Shown here one piece after another: positions 47,133-57,364 of a DNA stretch of 64,000 bases. A model generated the notes under the pieces. It ran no database searches and was not told the origin of the DNA. It was given only the letters and a program-made list of their open reading frames with translations. Position 1 is the first letter of the stretch. Each line of letters begins with the position of its first letter. The translations under genes and the position numbers were made by a program. This DNA is from Sinorhizobium americanum. GTDB lineage: Bacteria; Pseudomonadota; Alphaproteobacteria; Rhizobiales; Rhizobiaceae. Where the stretch lies: contig NZ_LNQC01000043.1 in the NCBI RefSeq assembly GCF_001651855.1, forward strand, positions 62,001 to 126,000. The letters run 5' to 3'.

Positions 47133-47660
47133 ATGGGTAAAGACAAGGGCAAGGTTTTGAAGGCAGAGGACCTGCCCTATCGGCCATGTGTCGGGGTCAT
47201 GGTCCTCAATCATGGGGGGCTTGTCTGGGCCGGACATCGCCTCGCGGTCGGCAATTCTGAATATGACGGCTCGCCGCAGCTCTGGCAGATGCCGCAGGGC
47301 GGCATCGACGAGGGCGAGGATCCGCTTGAAGCCGCCTATCGCGAGCTATACGAGGAAACCGGCATGCGCAGCGTTTCGCTGCTTGCCGAGGCGCCCAGCT
47401 GGATCAATTACGACCTGCCGGAGCACCTGATCGGCATCGGCCTCAAGGGCAAGTATCGCGGCCAGACGCAGCGCTGGTATGCCTTCCGCTTCGAAGGCGA
47501 CGAAAGCGAGATCGCCATCAACCCGCCGCCGGGCGGCCACGACCCCGAATTCGACGCCTGGGAATGGAAGCCGATGCACGAGCTGCCGAACCTGATCGTG
47601 CCGTTCAAACGCAAGGCCTATGAAGAGATCGTCGCCGCCTTCGCGCATCTCGCGGGGTAG
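47133..47660 (+). CDS. rppH: RNA pyrophosphohydrolase
   Basis: About 175 residues, Nudix family. The box [20 protein letters not shown] with following TGM fits GX5EX7REUXEEXGU exactly. It is of the RppH/IalA type ([30 protein letters not shown]), which removes pyrophosphate from RNA 5' ends or cleaves dinucleoside polyphosphates. I chose ATG 47133 ([18 protein letters not shown]). ATG 47115 is an alternative with little change. Confidence 0.93.
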   Translation: MGKDKGKVLKAEDLPYRPCVGVMVLNHGGLVWAGHRLAVGNSEYDGSPQLWQMPQGGIDEGEDPLEAAYRELYEETGMRSVSLLAEAPSWINYDLPEHLIGIGLKGKYRGQTQRWYAFRFEGDESEIAINPPPGGHDPEFDAWEWKPMHELPNLIVPFKRKAYEEIVAAFAHLAG

Positions 47661-47731
47661 GTAGCCCGCCGTCGGAGCCCGCCCCGCCAAACGGGACGGG
47701 CTCCTGATTGCGGATTTGGTTGGAGAGCTCG

Positions 47732-50700
47732 TCAGGCGAGGACGAAATCGCCCGTCGAAAGCGCATTGACCTTCTGCAGGATGGCGACGAGTTGCAGGTC
47801 GGCGCCGGTCCCCGCTCCGTCGGCATCGAACCAGAGCCGGCCATCGTCCGTATCGAACAGGAATGTCCCCTTTCCGCTTGTGGTGGCCGGGTCCGTCCCG
47901 CTCACGAGCGTCACCGCCGCGTCACCCGCCGCGATGCCGAAGGCGTCGCGCTCGATGACGAGCTTGTCCTGGCCTCGCACGAAATCGGTGATGACATCCC
48001 CCTCGCCGTCGAATCCGTCCTTATCGAAGACGAACCGGTCGCTGCCGGCACCGCCAGTCAGCCAATCATCGCCCTTGCCGCCGACCAGCGTGTCGTTGCC
48101 GGCGCGACCGTCGAGGAAGTCGTCGGCCTTCCCGCCATAAAGAACATTGCCGTTTGCATCGCCGCGGATCTCGTCGTCGGCGCCGCTGCCTCTGATGTTC
48201 TCGACGTTCGCCACCGTGAGACCGAGTGCCAGGCCCTTGTTCGCCGCCTGGTCCTGGAGATCGAGAACGACCGAAGTCGATCCTTCAATGAAGGAAAGCG
48301 TGTCGACACCGCTACCGCCGTCGAACACATCCTTGCCCGATGAATCATCGCGGATGAGAAGGTCGTTGCCGGCATCCCCGAACTGCTGATCGTCGCCGGC
48401 GCCGTCCCGGAGCGTATCGCTGCCGGCGCCGCCGTGCAGAGCGTCGTCGCCGTGGTTGCCTTTGAGCGTGTCGTCGAGATCGCCGCCGCTCACCCTGTCG
48501 CGGCCGTTGCTGCCCGCATATTCGAGCACTTCGAAGCCGCTGAACCACGTCGCCGTGTCGACGATGACCGCCGCGCCGAAAAACGCAAAACTGATGTCCC
48601 GCGTCTGCCCCGTGAGATCAAGATTCACCACGTCGGTCCCGGCGCCGCCATCGGCCTTGTCGCCGATCCCCATATAGACCATGTCGTTGCCGTCCTCGGC
48701 ATAGATCACATCCTTGCCGTCGGTGCCGCCGAGGCCTGCGCCGCGGATGATGTCATTGCCCGCACCGCCTCTCAAGCGGTCGTTGCCGGCATCGCCCGAT
48801 ATCGTGTCGTCGCCGGCGCCGCCATTGAGGACGTCATTGTTGCCGCCGCCGCTCAACTCGTCATCGAGGCTGCCTCCGAAGAAGGTGTTGCTGCCCGGAC
48901 CGCCGATGAGCTTGACTCGCTCGACGTTCCTCACAAAAACTGGCGCGTCGGTAGCAGTCACGTCGGCCGAGAGCTCAAATCCGACATTCGACCAGGCCAT
49001 GCTGAAGTCGATGGTCGCGAAGTCTATCCCGGCGCCGCCATCAAGCTCGAGAACCCCATTCGAGGCGCTCCGCGAAAAACTGTCGTTTCCAGCACCAAGA
49101 TCGACGACGTTGTTGCTGGCGCCGGTCGATCCGTCGCCGACCGAAACCTTGTCATCGCCTTCGCCGGCACCGATCGTGTTAAAGCCGTCGAGATCGTTGA
49201 TCACATCGTCGCCGGCGCCGGATGTCAGCGTGTCGTTGCCCGTGCCGCCGTCGAGCCTGTCCGCACCGTTGCTGCCAATCAGAGTGTCGTTGCCGCCATT
49301 GCCGTTAAACCAGACGATCTCAGCGGAGCCTACGGAGGCGACGACGTCGCTACCGCTGCCGAATTCGACCATATAGCGCTCGAAATTCGTAAGACTCGTT
49401 CCATCGGAAAGCGTGGCCGTACTGTCGCTCGCCGAGAAGGTTAGGGCTGTCGTCGAGGAGTAGCGGTACAGAGATACCCAATCCGTCCCCGTGCCGCCAT
49501 CGGCCTGATCGGCGCCGCCTTCGCCAAGAACTATCTCGTCATTACCGCTGCCGCCCGCGACCTTGTCCATGCCGACACCCGCTCTGACGATATCATCCCC
49601 GGCGCCGAGAACGAGCGTATCGTTTCCGTCCGAAGAAAAGACGATGTCATTACCGTCGCCGGTGGTGATGTTGTTCGCGTCGGAACCGGCGGCGAAGATC
49701 GTATAATGCTCGATGCCGGAAATCGTCGTTCCACCGTCGAGCGTATTGACTTCGGATGCCGCCTTGGCCGTGAAGTCGCCGGTGAAGTTCCCGATTTCCA
49801 GGCGATCGCTGCCAGCCGAACCCGTGATCTGGTCCGTGCCCTGGCCAAAGGTGTACATCAACCAGTCGTCACCGTCGCCGCCGTCCACCGTGTCGTCGCC
49901 GAGATTGCCGAAGAGGACATCGTTGCCCGCTCCTCCCTGGAGAATGTCCGCGCCGTCACCGCCGAACATCAGGTCCCTTCCGCGGCCGCCCGAGAGTAGG
50001 TCGTTACCGGCGTCGCCGATGAGCTGATCTTCCTCATCCCCGCCATAGAGTTTGTCGTCGTCGTTACCGCCGTATAGCCAGTCCTTTCCGGAGTCACCGA
50101 AGAGGACGTCACTACCGGTTTCGCCGAACAGGCGGTCGGAACCAGAACCGCCGGCGAGCATGTCGGCACCGGTGCCGCCCGTCAGCGAATCATCGCCACG
50201 GCCGCCCGAAAGCTCGTCATGGCCAACGCCTCCCGACAGGACATCGGCATAATTGCCGCCGATGATCACATCGTCGAAACCCGTGCCTGCAATTTCGAAG
50301 GACTCGACGTTCCTCACCTTGATGCCACCGGCCAGTATCTGCGGCGAAGTCCAGTCCCCGATGGTGATGTCGAGCCCGACGCCATACGCCGAATAGTCGA
50401 GCTTCACTGTATCTATGCCGGAGCCGCCATCGACGATATCGCCGGCAATCTCGTCGACCGAGGTTGCAACAATGGTGTCACGGCCACTGCCGCCATTGAG
50501 TGTATCCTTGCCGGCGTCGCCCGTCAGCACATCGTTGCCGCTGTCGCCGTTCAGCCTATCGTCGCCGTCGCCGCCGTGGAGTTCGTCCCCCTGAAAGGAA
50601 CCGCTGACGGTATCGTTATCCTCATAGCCGTAAGCCCTGTCGCCGCCCATGCCACCATTGATGATATCAGCCCCCTGATAGGCCGCGATGACGTCGGCTT

Positions 50701-50755
50701 CGAGGTCGCTGCCGATCAACACATCGTTGCCGATGGTGCCCGTGATCATTCCCAT
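47732..50755 (-). CDS. Large all-RTX calcium-binding repeat protein, predicted type I secreted
   Basis: 1007 residues, nearly all made of RTX nonapeptide blocks of the form GGxGxDxUx, for example GGDGDDRLNGDSGNDVLTGD near residue 62. Spacer segments (for example VKLDYSAYGVGLDITIGDW and VVNLDLTGQTRDISFAFFG) separate blocks. The C-terminus (DADGAGTGADLQLVAILQKV, then ALSTGDFVLA) has the shape of a type I secretion end. I see no catalytic domain and no cysteine. The product is very acidic. The start at 50755 has GGAGA upstream. No ABC exporter, membrane-fusion or outer-membrane gene lies within the window. Likely roles are surface or matrix protein, but this is inference. Confidence 0.9.
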   Translation of the reverse strand: MGMITGTIGNDVLIGSDLEADVIAAYQGADIINGGMGGDRAYGYEDNDTVSGSFQGDELHGGDGDDRLNGDSGNDVLTGDAGKDTLNGGSGRDTIVATSVDEIAGDIVDGGSGIDTVKLDYSAYGVGLDITIGDWTSPQILAGGIKVRNVESFEIAGTGFDDVIIGGNYADVLSGGVGHDELSGGRGDDSLTGGTGADMLAGGSGSDRLFGETGSDVLFGDSGKDWLYGGNDDDKLYGGDEEDQLIGDAGNDLLSGGRGRDLMFGGDGADILQGGAGNDVLFGNLGDDTVDGGDGDDWLMYTFGQGTDQITGSAGSDRLEIGNFTGDFTAKAASEVNTLDGGTTISGIEHYTIFAAGSDANNITTGDGNDIVFSSDGNDTLVLGAGDDIVRAGVGMDKVAGGSGNDEIVLGEGGADQADGGTGTDWVSLYRYSSTTALTFSASDSTATLSDGTSLTNFERYMVEFGSGSDVVASVGSAEIVWFNGNGGNDTLIGSNGADRLDGGTGNDTLTSGAGDDVINDLDGFNTIGAGEGDDKVSVGDGSTGASNNVVDLGAGNDSFSRSASNGVLELDGGAGIDFATIDFSMAWSNVGFELSADVTATDAPVFVRNVERVKLIGGPGSNTFFGGSLDDELSGGGNNDVLNGGAGDDTISGDAGNDRLRGGAGNDIIRGAGLGGTDGKDVIYAEDGNDMVYMGIGDKADGGAGTDVVNLDLTGQTRDISFAFFGAAVIVDTATWFSGFEVLEYAGSNGRDRVSGGDLDDTLKGNHGDDALHGGAGSDTLRDGAGDDQQFGDAGNDLLIRDDSSGKDVFDGGSGVDTLSFIEGSTSVVLDLQDQAANKGLALGLTVANVENIRGSGADDEIRGDANGNVLYGGKADDFLDGRAGNDTLVGGKGDDWLTGGAGSDRFVFDKDGFDGEGDVITDFVRGQDKLVIERDAFGIAAGDAAVTLVSGTDPATTSGKGTFLFDTDDGRLWFDADGAGTGADLQLVAILQKVNALSTGDFVLA

Positions 50756-51291
50756 TCCTGTCTCCTGACTGGTTGCCTAGGGGGCCTGCAGGCTCGAACC
50801 ACGGTCCTCATGTCCCGCCCGTCAAAGTCGGATCGTTCGGCGAAATGCCGCGGGCGTGCCGCTCGATTGCACAAAGGCCGCACTGCCCATGTCCCGCCCG
50901 CTGCGCCAACGCGACCTCCCGCATTTCAATGCCGCTTCTCGCATCGAGGCGCATCCGATCTGCAAACGGACCATGAGCCAGCCGGGAAAAGAGCGTGAAA
51001 TGAACGAGAACTGGGAATTTTCCGTGACCTGCTTCGACCCCCATACCTAATCATGCCTGCGCATGACCTCGAGAACGGAGCTTCCGTTCCGCTGCCATCT
51101 ATCGCGAGTTCCGAGGTCTCTCATGTTCCTGTCGGAACAGTCAAATGCGTTGGCCGAAACATCGCCGCTGGCATCCGGGCGTGGTGCGATGCTTCAATTC
51201 TCGCATCGAACATCATGACGCGCTTGGAGTCTGCGCATGAACGTTTGCGCAACGTCCCTGCGTGCTGGCTATCTTGCAATAAGCTCAAAAC
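50756..51291. other. Long intergenic region upstream of the RTX gene
   Basis: About 540 bp between the RTX start and the bfr terminator. I find no frame with convincing start, codon usage and similarity. Short open frames on both strands are not supported. Its length and mixed composition suggest a regulatory region for the RTX gene or the remnant of an insertion. I cannot name any site in it. Confidence 0.5.
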
Positions 51292-51322
51292 AAAAGCGCC
51301 GCGCGTCGGCACGCGCGGCGCT
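51292..51322 (-). terminator. Rho-independent terminator after bfr
   Basis: AGCGCCGCGCGT (51295-51306) pairs with ACGCGCGGCGCT (51311-51322) over 12 bp around CGGC. On the minus strand TTTTGTTTTG follows. It lies about 20 bp beyond the bfr stop. Confidence 0.9.
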
Positions 51323-51342
51323 CCATCAAAACATATTAGATA

Positions 51343-51828
51343 TTATTCGGCTTCGTTGGCCGGGGCGGCGTTGAGCTGCCCGTATTTTTCCTCGCCGATC
51401 GTTTCGAGCAGCTGCAGCTGCGACTCGAGGAAGTCGATGTGGCCCTCCTCGTCGGCGAGCAGTTCCTCGAAAAGTTTCATCGAGACATAGTCGCCGGCCG
51501 CGTGACAGACATCGCGGGAGTTCTTGTAGGCCGTGCGGGCGTCGTATTCGCCGGCGAGGTCGGCCTTCAGCACTTCCTTGACATTCTGGCCGATGCGCAA
51601 CGGTGCGACCGTCTGCAGGTTGGGATGGCCTTCGAGGAAGATGATGCGTGCGATGAGTTTGTCGGCGTGGTGCATCTCCTCGATGGATTCCTCACGCTCC
51701 TTCTTTGCAAGAAGCGTGTAGCCCCAGTCTTCGAGAAAGCGGTAATGCACCCAGTACTGGTTTACGGCACCGAGTTCGAGAAAGAGCGCTTCGTTAAGCT
51801 GCTCGATGACCTTTGCGTCGCCTTTCAA
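51343..51828 (-). CDS. bfr: Bacterioferritin
   Basis: A 161-residue iron-storage protein. The first line [20 protein letters not shown] and [20 protein letters not shown] match Bfr. The heme-ligand Met52 lies in [10 protein letters not shown]. Ferroxidase residues Glu18, Glu51, His54 and the later EEGHIDFLE region are present. The start codon is TTG (51828), with GGAGG 7 nt upstream. Its 5' end overlaps the bfd-like gene by 35 bp, so the two are co-transcribed. Confidence 0.97.
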   Translation of the reverse strand: MKGDAKVIEQLNEALFLELGAVNQYWVHYRFLEDWGYTLLAKKEREESIEEMHHADKLIARIIFLEGHPNLQTVAPLRIGQNVKEVLKADLAGEYDARTAYKNSRDVCHAAGDYVSMKLFEELLADEEGHIDFLESQLQLLETIGEEKYGQLNAAPANEAE

Positions 51829-52105
51829 GATCCGCCCTCCGGTTTTCTTCGTGGAATTGTTTTAGGCGGGTCATGAAATCAAATATCTCGGTCTCCGTCG
51901 AGTCGCGACGGGCGTGATATTGCTCGGTGGTGCGGATGATAATGTCGACGACATTGGGGAAACAGCCGCAGCAACGGCCGCGCTTTTCCATCGCGTGATA
52001 GACTTTCGCCGGCACGATCAGCTGCCAACAGTCCTCATCGAGCAGGCCTATGATCGTATCCTCGATCTCTTTTTCGGTGATGAAATTGCAGCTGCAAACC
52101 AGCAT
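51794..52105 (-). CDS. bfd: Bacterioferritin-associated ferredoxin-like protein (BFD domain)
   Basis: About 103 residues. The BFD [2Fe-2S] motif is visible as [18 protein letters not shown], then a second Cys pair in [19 protein letters not shown]. Bfd reduces bacterioferritin and helps release iron. Compared with the short E. coli Bfd (about 64 residues), this one has a charged C-terminal tail ([20 protein letters not shown]) that overlaps the bfr start. I chose ATG 52105. ATG 52162 would add 19 residues and has no ribosome site. Confidence 0.85.
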   Translation of the reverse strand: MLVCSCNFITEKEIEDTIIGLLDEDCWQLIVPAKVYHAMEKRGRCCGCFPNVVDIIIRTTEQYHARRDSTETEIFDFMTRLKQFHEENRRADLERRRKGHRAA

Positions 52106-52205
52106 TTCGTCTTGCCCGTCAAACGCAACATCCTGAATTTGCGATAAAGCAAAAGAGGACATTTGCCGTCAACTAAAAACTCCTCTCCATAAAGTTGAAG
52201 GGTAT

Positions 52206-52222
52206 ATTAGAGCCGTTCTAAT
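52206..52222 (-). promoter_or_regulatory. Irr/ICE-like dyad upstream of bfd-bfr
   Basis: ATTAGAGCCGTTCTAAT has perfect 6-bp arms (ATTAGA/TCTAAT). It sits about 100 bp upstream of the bfd start in a 295-bp intergenic region. A second, weaker TTAGGGGATTCTAA occurs at 52253-52266. In rhizobia, Irr binds elements of this type at iron-storage and heme genes. The assignment is by pattern, not by experiment. I see no other feature in 52106-52400. Confidence 0.5.
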
Positions 52223-52400
52223 CTTGAGGAAAAATTTCGTGTTTTCATTGGATTAGGGGATTCTAAGGCACCGATTTTTCTCTCATGGCTTGCAAATTGG
52301 GCGGGAAAGGCTGCGACATTTTTACACAGGCTTGCCCGCAGCCAAAGCCGGGGACAATTGGGCAATGCAGCGATCTGCAGTTGGCAAGCCGACCAAAGGA

Positions 52401-55400
52401 TCAATGAAAGTTGCGTCCCTTCGGCATGACCTCGGCCACCTCGCTCCCCGACTCCGACGTTTTCCGTCCCTCTTGTTGAGAAGGCATCAGGCGCAACTGG
52501 CGGAGCGCTTTCTTGTCGCGGGCATCCGCGGTCGGCCTGAGCGCCTCGTCGGCCCGATCATTGGCTCCGAAACGCTTGGCCTCGTTGCGCAGGAGCCCGA
52601 GCATCGGCGTCATGTCTTCCATATGTTCGGCAACCACATGGATGACGCCGCTTTCGCTCTGTAACCGGCCGCGTATCTTCACGAGCCGCGATCCCATGAC
52701 CTGCCGCCGGTATTTCTGAAAGGTCTTCTCCCAGACGATGATGTTGGCGACACCGGTTTCGTCCTCGATCGTCATGAAGATGACGCCATTGGCCGAACCC
52801 GGCCGCTGGCGAACGAGCACGAGGCCTGCCACCGTCACCCGTCTTCCTGCCGGGGTCCTCGCCAGATCCCGGCTGGCAAGAATGCCCATGCGCGCGAAAT
52901 CCTCCCGCATGAAGGAGACCGGATGGGCCTTCAGCGACAGCGTCAGGGTGCGATAGTCATTGATGACATGTTCGCCGGCGGGCATGTCCGGCAGGGCGAT
53001 GGCCGGCTCGACCTGCAGGTCCGTGGAACCGGCCCTATCGAAAAGCGGCAGGCGCTCGACCGCCGACTGCTCGTTGAGCGCCTTGACCGCCCAGAGTGCT
53101 CTTCGCCGGTCGAGGCCGATGGAGCGGAAGGCATCCGCATCCGCAAGGCGCTCCAGCACGGCCCGGCTCAGGCCGGAGCGGACCCAGAGATCGTGCACGG
53201 ACCGGTATCCCTCGCCGCGGCGGGCAACGAGCACCTCCATATCCGCTTGCTTTACGCCCTTGACCAGCCGAAACCCGAGCCGGACCGCCTTGCTGGAAAG
53301 AATGACGTTCCGCATGTCGGCGTGGCGCGGGTCGATCGCAGCCTTGCTGAACATCCTCTCGCCTTCGAGCAGGGCATCCCAGTCCGAGTGGTTGACGTCG
53401 ACCGGCAGGATTTTCACCCCGTGTTCGCGGGCATCGCGCACGAGCTGCGCGGGCGCATAGAAGCCCATCGGCTGCGAGTTCAGAAGCGCGGCGCAGAAGA
53501 CATCCGGATAATAGGCCTTGAACCAGGAGGAGGCATAGACGAGAGAGGCGAAGGAGGCGGCATGGCTTTCGGGAAAGCCGTATTCGCCGAAGCCCTTGAT
53601 CTGGTTGAAGCAGCGTTCGGCGAACTCCCTCTCATAGCCGTTCTTGACCATGCCATCGATCATCTTCCGCTCGAAAGTGTGGATCGTGCCGGTCCGCTTG
53701 AAGGTCGCCATGGCGCGGCGCAGGCGATCGGCCTCGCTCGGCGAGAAGCCGGCGGCGGTGATGGCGATCTGCATCGCCTGTTCCTGGAACAGCGGCACGC
53801 CCAGCGTCCTTTCCAGGACCGCCTTCAATTCCTCGCTCGGATAGTCGACCGCTTCTCCGTTCCTCTGCGCCTCGCGCCGCTTCAGATAGGGGTGCACCAT
53901 ATTGCCCTGGATGGGACCGGGGCGGACGATCGCCACCTCGATCACTAGATCGTACATTTCGCGTGGTCTGAGCCGCGGCAGCATGCTCATCTGCGCCCGG
54001 CTTTCGATCTGGAACACCCCGACCGTATCGGCGCGGCAGATCATGTCGTAAACGGCCGGCTGCTGATCCTGGTAGAGTTGGGCCAGGATCTTCTTTTCTC
54101 CGTAATGAGCCTCCAGGAACCTGAAGGCCCTGGCGAGGCAGGTCAGCATGCCGAGCGCCAGCACGTCGACCTTGAGGATCTTCAACTGGTCGAGGTCGTC
54201 CTTGTCCCATTCGATCATGTAGCGGTCGGGCATGGCCGTGTTCATGATCGGCACGACCTCGTCGAGCCTGTCGCGGGTGATGACGAAGCCGCCGACATGC
54301 TGGGAGAGGTGCCGCGGGAAGTTCATGAGCAGGCTGGCATAGGCAAGCACGCGCCGGGTCAGCGGATCCGCCATGTCGAGCCCCGCCCCTTTCGCCTGCT
54401 CCTCGGTGAAGGGCGAGGTCCCCCAGCCCCAGACCGAACTGACGAGAGCCGATTGCACGTCCTCCGACAGGCCGAAGGCCTTGGCGACCTCCCGGCCGGC
54501 CGAACGCGAGCGGTAGCTGATCACCGCAGCAGTGAGCCCGGCATGCTCCTTGCCGTAGGTCCGGTAGATGTATTGGATGACCTCTTCGCGCCGCTCGTGT
54601 TCGAAGTCGACATCGATATCGGGTGGCTCGTCACGGTCGCGCGACAGGAAGCGGTCGAACAGCAGCGTGAACTTCTGCGGATCGACGTCGGTGATGCCGA
54701 GGCAGAAACAGACCGAGGAATTGGCGGCAGATCCCCGCCCCTGGCAGAGAATGCCGACGCTGCGGGCAAATTTCACCAGCTTGTGGACGGTCAGGAAATA
54801 GGGCTCGTATTTCTTGTCGTGGATGAGTTCGAGCTCGTATTCGATCTGCCGCTGGACCTTTTCCGGCACGCCGGAAGGATACCGCTCGCGCGCGCCTTCG
54901 GCGACGAGCCTTCGCAGGCTTTCGGCCGGCGTTTCGCCCGCGGCGTTTTCGTCCGGATATTGGTGGCTGAGCTCGTCGAGGCTGAAGGATAGCCGCTTGA
55001 AGAATTTGCCCGCATTGACGATCGCTTCGGGATAGTCGCGGAAAAGCCGGACCATCTCCTGCGGGCCCTTCAGGTGCCTTTCGGCATTCTTCTGGAGGAG
55101 GAAGCCGGCGCTGGCGACCGACACATGCTCGCGAATGGCGGTGACCACATCCGCAAGCGGCCGGTAATGCGGATCGTGATAGAGCGCGTCATTGGTAGCC
55201 AGAAGCCGAACATCGAGGCTCCTGGCGACCGCGGCGAGAACGGCAAAGTCATGCCGGTCGAAGCCGTCATAACGGGGCGCCAGGCCGAGATAGAGCCGGT
55301 TGCCGGCATGCTCTCGCAATGTTTCGAGAAGCGTGTTCAGGATTTCCGGCTGCGGCCGGCCTTCGCCCGGCATGACGATCAGCAGAAGCTCCTCCTGCCA

Positions 55401-55754
55401 CTCGAGGAGATCGGCGAGATAAAGCGTGCATTCGCCCTTCTTGGAGCGCAGGTTGCCGGCGCTGAGCAGCCGGCAAAGATGCCCCCAGCCCTGCCTGTTC
55501 CGGGGATAGGCGAGAATATCCGGCGTGCCGTCGGCAAAGACCAGGCGGGCGCCTGGCTGGAAAGGGTAATTCTCCACTTTTGCCTTGGCATGGGCCCTGA
55601 CGACACCGGCCACGCTGTTGCGGTCGGCGACGCCGAGGCCTGAAAGCCCGATCTTCCTGGCAAAGACGATCATCTCCTCGGCCGGCGCCGCCCCCTCCAA
55701 AAAGGAGAAATTCGTGCGCGCCCCAAGCTCGCAGAAGATAGGCGCCTCGCTCAT
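52401..55754 (-). CDS. dnaE2: Error-prone DNA polymerase DnaE2 (ImuC)
   Basis: 1117 residues, a C-family polymerase used for SOS mutagenesis. The N-terminal PHP-like domain starts [24 protein letters not shown] stands where replicative DnaE has the metal-binding HxH, fitting loss of proofreading. The palm carries [20 protein letters not shown] with catalytic aspartates. The OB-fold domain is near the C-terminus ([20 protein letters not shown]). The ATG at 55754 overlaps the imuB stop by 4 bp (ATGA). An upstream in-frame extension to 55898 is rejected. Confidence 0.96.
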   Translation of the reverse strand: MSEAPIFCELGARTNFSFLEGAAPAEEMIVFARKIGLSGLGVADRNSVAGVVRAHAKAKVENYPFQPGARLVFADGTPDILAYPRNRQGWGHLCRLLSAGNLRSKKGECTLYLADLLEWQEELLLIVMPGEGRPQPEILNTLLETLREHAGNRLYLGLAPRYDGFDRHDFAVLAAVARSLDVRLLATNDALYHDPHYRPLADVVTAIREHVSVASAGFLLQKNAERHLKGPQEMVRLFRDYPEAIVNAGKFFKRLSFSLDELSHQYPDENAAGETPAESLRRLVAEGARERYPSGVPEKVQRQIEYELELIHDKKYEPYFLTVHKLVKFARSVGILCQGRGSAANSSVCFCLGITDVDPQKFTLLFDRFLSRDRDEPPDIDVDFEHERREEVIQYIYRTYGKEHAGLTAAVISYRSRSAGREVAKAFGLSEDVQSALVSSVWGWGTSPFTEEQAKGAGLDMADPLTRRVLAYASLLMNFPRHLSQHVGGFVITRDRLDEVVPIMNTAMPDRYMIEWDKDDLDQLKILKVDVLALGMLTCLARAFRFLEAHYGEKKILAQLYQDQQPAVYDMICRADTVGVFQIESRAQMSMLPRLRPREMYDLVIEVAIVRPGPIQGNMVHPYLKRREAQRNGEAVDYPSEELKAVLERTLGVPLFQEQAMQIAITAAGFSPSEADRLRRAMATFKRTGTIHTFERKMIDGMVKNGYEREFAERCFNQIKGFGEYGFPESHAASFASLVYASSWFKAYYPDVFCAALLNSQPMGFYAPAQLVRDAREHGVKILPVDVNHSDWDALLEGERMFSKAAIDPRHADMRNVILSSKAVRLGFRLVKGVKQADMEVLVARRGEGYRSVHDLWVRSGLSRAVLERLADADAFRSIGLDRRRALWAVKALNEQSAVERLPLFDRAGSTDLQVEPAIALPDMPAGEHVINDYRTLTLSLKAHPVSFMREDFARMGILASRDLARTPAGRRVTVAGLVLVRQRPGSANGVIFMTIEDETGVANIIVWEKTFQKYRRQVMGSRLVKIRGRLQSESGVIHVVAEHMEDMTPMLGLLRNEAKRFGANDRADEALRPTADARDKKALRQLRLMPSQQEGRKTSESGSEVAEVMPKGRNFH

Positions 55755-57364
55755 GCGAAAACTCCGTGCATGAACCAGCGGGCTGCCGCGACTTCCCTTC
55801 CGTAAAGCCCTTCGCGAAACAGCCAGAATCGGCGGCCCTCCTGATCCTCGACCCGGAAATAGTCGCGCGTCGGATGGTCCTCCCCGTCGATCCACCATTC
55901 GGCGGCGATCCGCTCGGGACCTTCGGCACGGGCGACGCGATACTGGGTCTTGCGCCAGTTGAAGCTACGCGGGGCGCCGTCCGGCACCTCGGCCGTCGCC
56001 TCCACCAGTTCGGGATGGGCGAAAACCCGAAGCGGGCGGTTTTCCGGAAAGACCCTGTCGTTAGAGCCAGGCGGCGCCATCACCGCCGCCACATTCCTGA
56101 CCGCGGCAAACCCGCCCGCCCGCTCCGGCAGGTGGCTTTCGGCAAGGCTCGCCTGCATCAGGCAATCGGGGCCGAAACGGGCGGCAACCTTGTCGATGAA
56201 GGCGGCAAGCGGCTGGCTTTCCTCGGGCACGCCGGAAAAATCCTGCTGCGCCGGATCAAGCCTTTCGCTGCGCAACACGGCCAGCCTGAGGATTTCGAAA
56301 CCGTAGCCGGCATCGAGATCGTCATGGACTGCCTGCAGCCGTTCGCGAAAGAGCGCCGCGATGCGGTCGGCGTCATTCAACGGCATGGCCGCATGCGCCC
56401 GCACACGGAACACCCGCCCGTCGACGCGAAACAGGAGGAGCTCGAACAGCCGCCCGCCTTCGCCATGCCGCTCCAGCGAGGCGCGGACGTCCTTGGCAAG
56501 GTGACGGGTGAGTTCGAGAATGTATTCCTCGTCCATCAGCGGTTCGGCGAGCCGGCGCTCGGCGGCAAAGCTCGGCACCGGCAGGCGGGGCGATAAAGGT
56601 TCGTCCGCCGCGCCTCTCGCCTGGTCGAGCCTAAGGAGAAGGAGGGATCCGAAGCGGCGGGCGAGCGGCGCGCGCGGCGCTTCGAGCAGGTCGCCGATCT
56701 GTTTCAGCCCGACGCGCTCGAGGGCTGCGGCGGTTTCCTCCGGCAGGCGGAGTGCAGCGACCGGCAAGGGTGCAAGAACCCGGCCCGCCTCTCCCGCTTC
56801 GATGACGGCCATATTGCCGTAGCGGGCGGCGGCCCAGGAAAGGCCGGCTGCGGAGGAGACGGTCGCCCGCGCCTCGACGCCGAGCGAAAAAAGCCGGGAC
56901 AGGAGGTCGCTGACAAGCCCCTTCTCGCCGCCATGCAGATGCGCGCAGCCGGTGATGTCGAGAAACAGGCCGTCCTTTCCGTCGAGCGCGACCAGCGGCG
57001 TATAGCGGTCGCACCAGTCGGCAAGCCCCTCCAGGAAGGCCTGGTCGGCCGCCGGATCGGCGGCGATCACGTCGAGCGCCGGGCACATGGCGCGGGCCTC
57101 CGCCGCCCCCTGGCCGAGCTTCAGGCCGATCTTCTCGGCAAGCGTGTCGAGCGCGACGAGGCGCATGGCATTATCGATCTTGGCGGCAAAAACGACCGGC
57201 GGATGATCAGGACGCCCGCGCGAAAGCCAGGAGGCGCCCCAGCGGCTGCGCGCGACGCGATCGGCCGGCAGGTGCGGAAAGTGGATCGACAGGATTCTCT
57301 GGCTGTCCGTTGACCTGAAGAGCGGCGCTCCGGCGCTCGTCGAGGGGGTAGAAGCGGCGGTCAT
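55751..57364 (-). CDS. imuB: Y-family-like polymerase subunit ImuB
   Basis: About 537 residues. The core starts [20 protein letters not shown] and includes [20 protein letters not shown] and [20 protein letters not shown]. These resemble Y-family polymerases but lack the catalytic acidic signature, as in ImuB, the inactive partner of DnaE2. ATG 57364 is the first usable start before the conserved region; no ATG, GTG or TTG lies between it and [10 protein letters not shown]. It overlaps imuA by about 158 bp in another frame and dnaE2 by 4 bp. Confidence 0.93.
   Translation of the reverse strand: MTAASTPSTSAGAPLFRSTDSQRILSIHFPHLPADRVARSRWGASWLSRGRPDHPPVVFAAKIDNAMRLVALDTLAEKIGLKLGQGAAEARAMCPALDVIAADPAADQAFLEGLADWCDRYTPLVALDGKDGLFLDITGCAHLHGGEKGLVSDLLSRLFSLGVEARATVSSAAGLSWAAARYGNMAVIEAGEAGRVLAPLPVAALRLPEETAAALERVGLKQIGDLLEAPRAPLARRFGSLLLLRLDQARGAADEPLSPRLPVPSFAAERRLAEPLMDEEYILELTRHLAKDVRASLERHGEGGRLFELLLFRVDGRVFRVRAHAAMPLNDADRIAALFRERLQAVHDDLDAGYGFEILRLAVLRSERLDPAQQDFSGVPEESQPLAAFIDKVAARFGPDCLMQASLAESHLPERAGGFAAVRNVAAVMAPPGSNDRVFPENRPLRVFAHPELVEATAEVPDGAPRSFNWRKTQYRVARAEGPERIAAEWWIDGEDHPTRDYFRVEDQEGRRFWLFREGLYGREVAAARWFMHGVFA

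Noticed and set aside
47732-50755. Regular repeats that could suggest a CRISPR array or minisatellite
   Set aside because: They are in-frame codons for RTX nonapeptides. The DNA repeats are imperfect and there are no unique spacers of constant length.
50808-51044. Possible small protein upstream of the RTX gene
   Set aside because: No ribosome site, no similarity pattern, and other frames of similar length occur in the same stretch.
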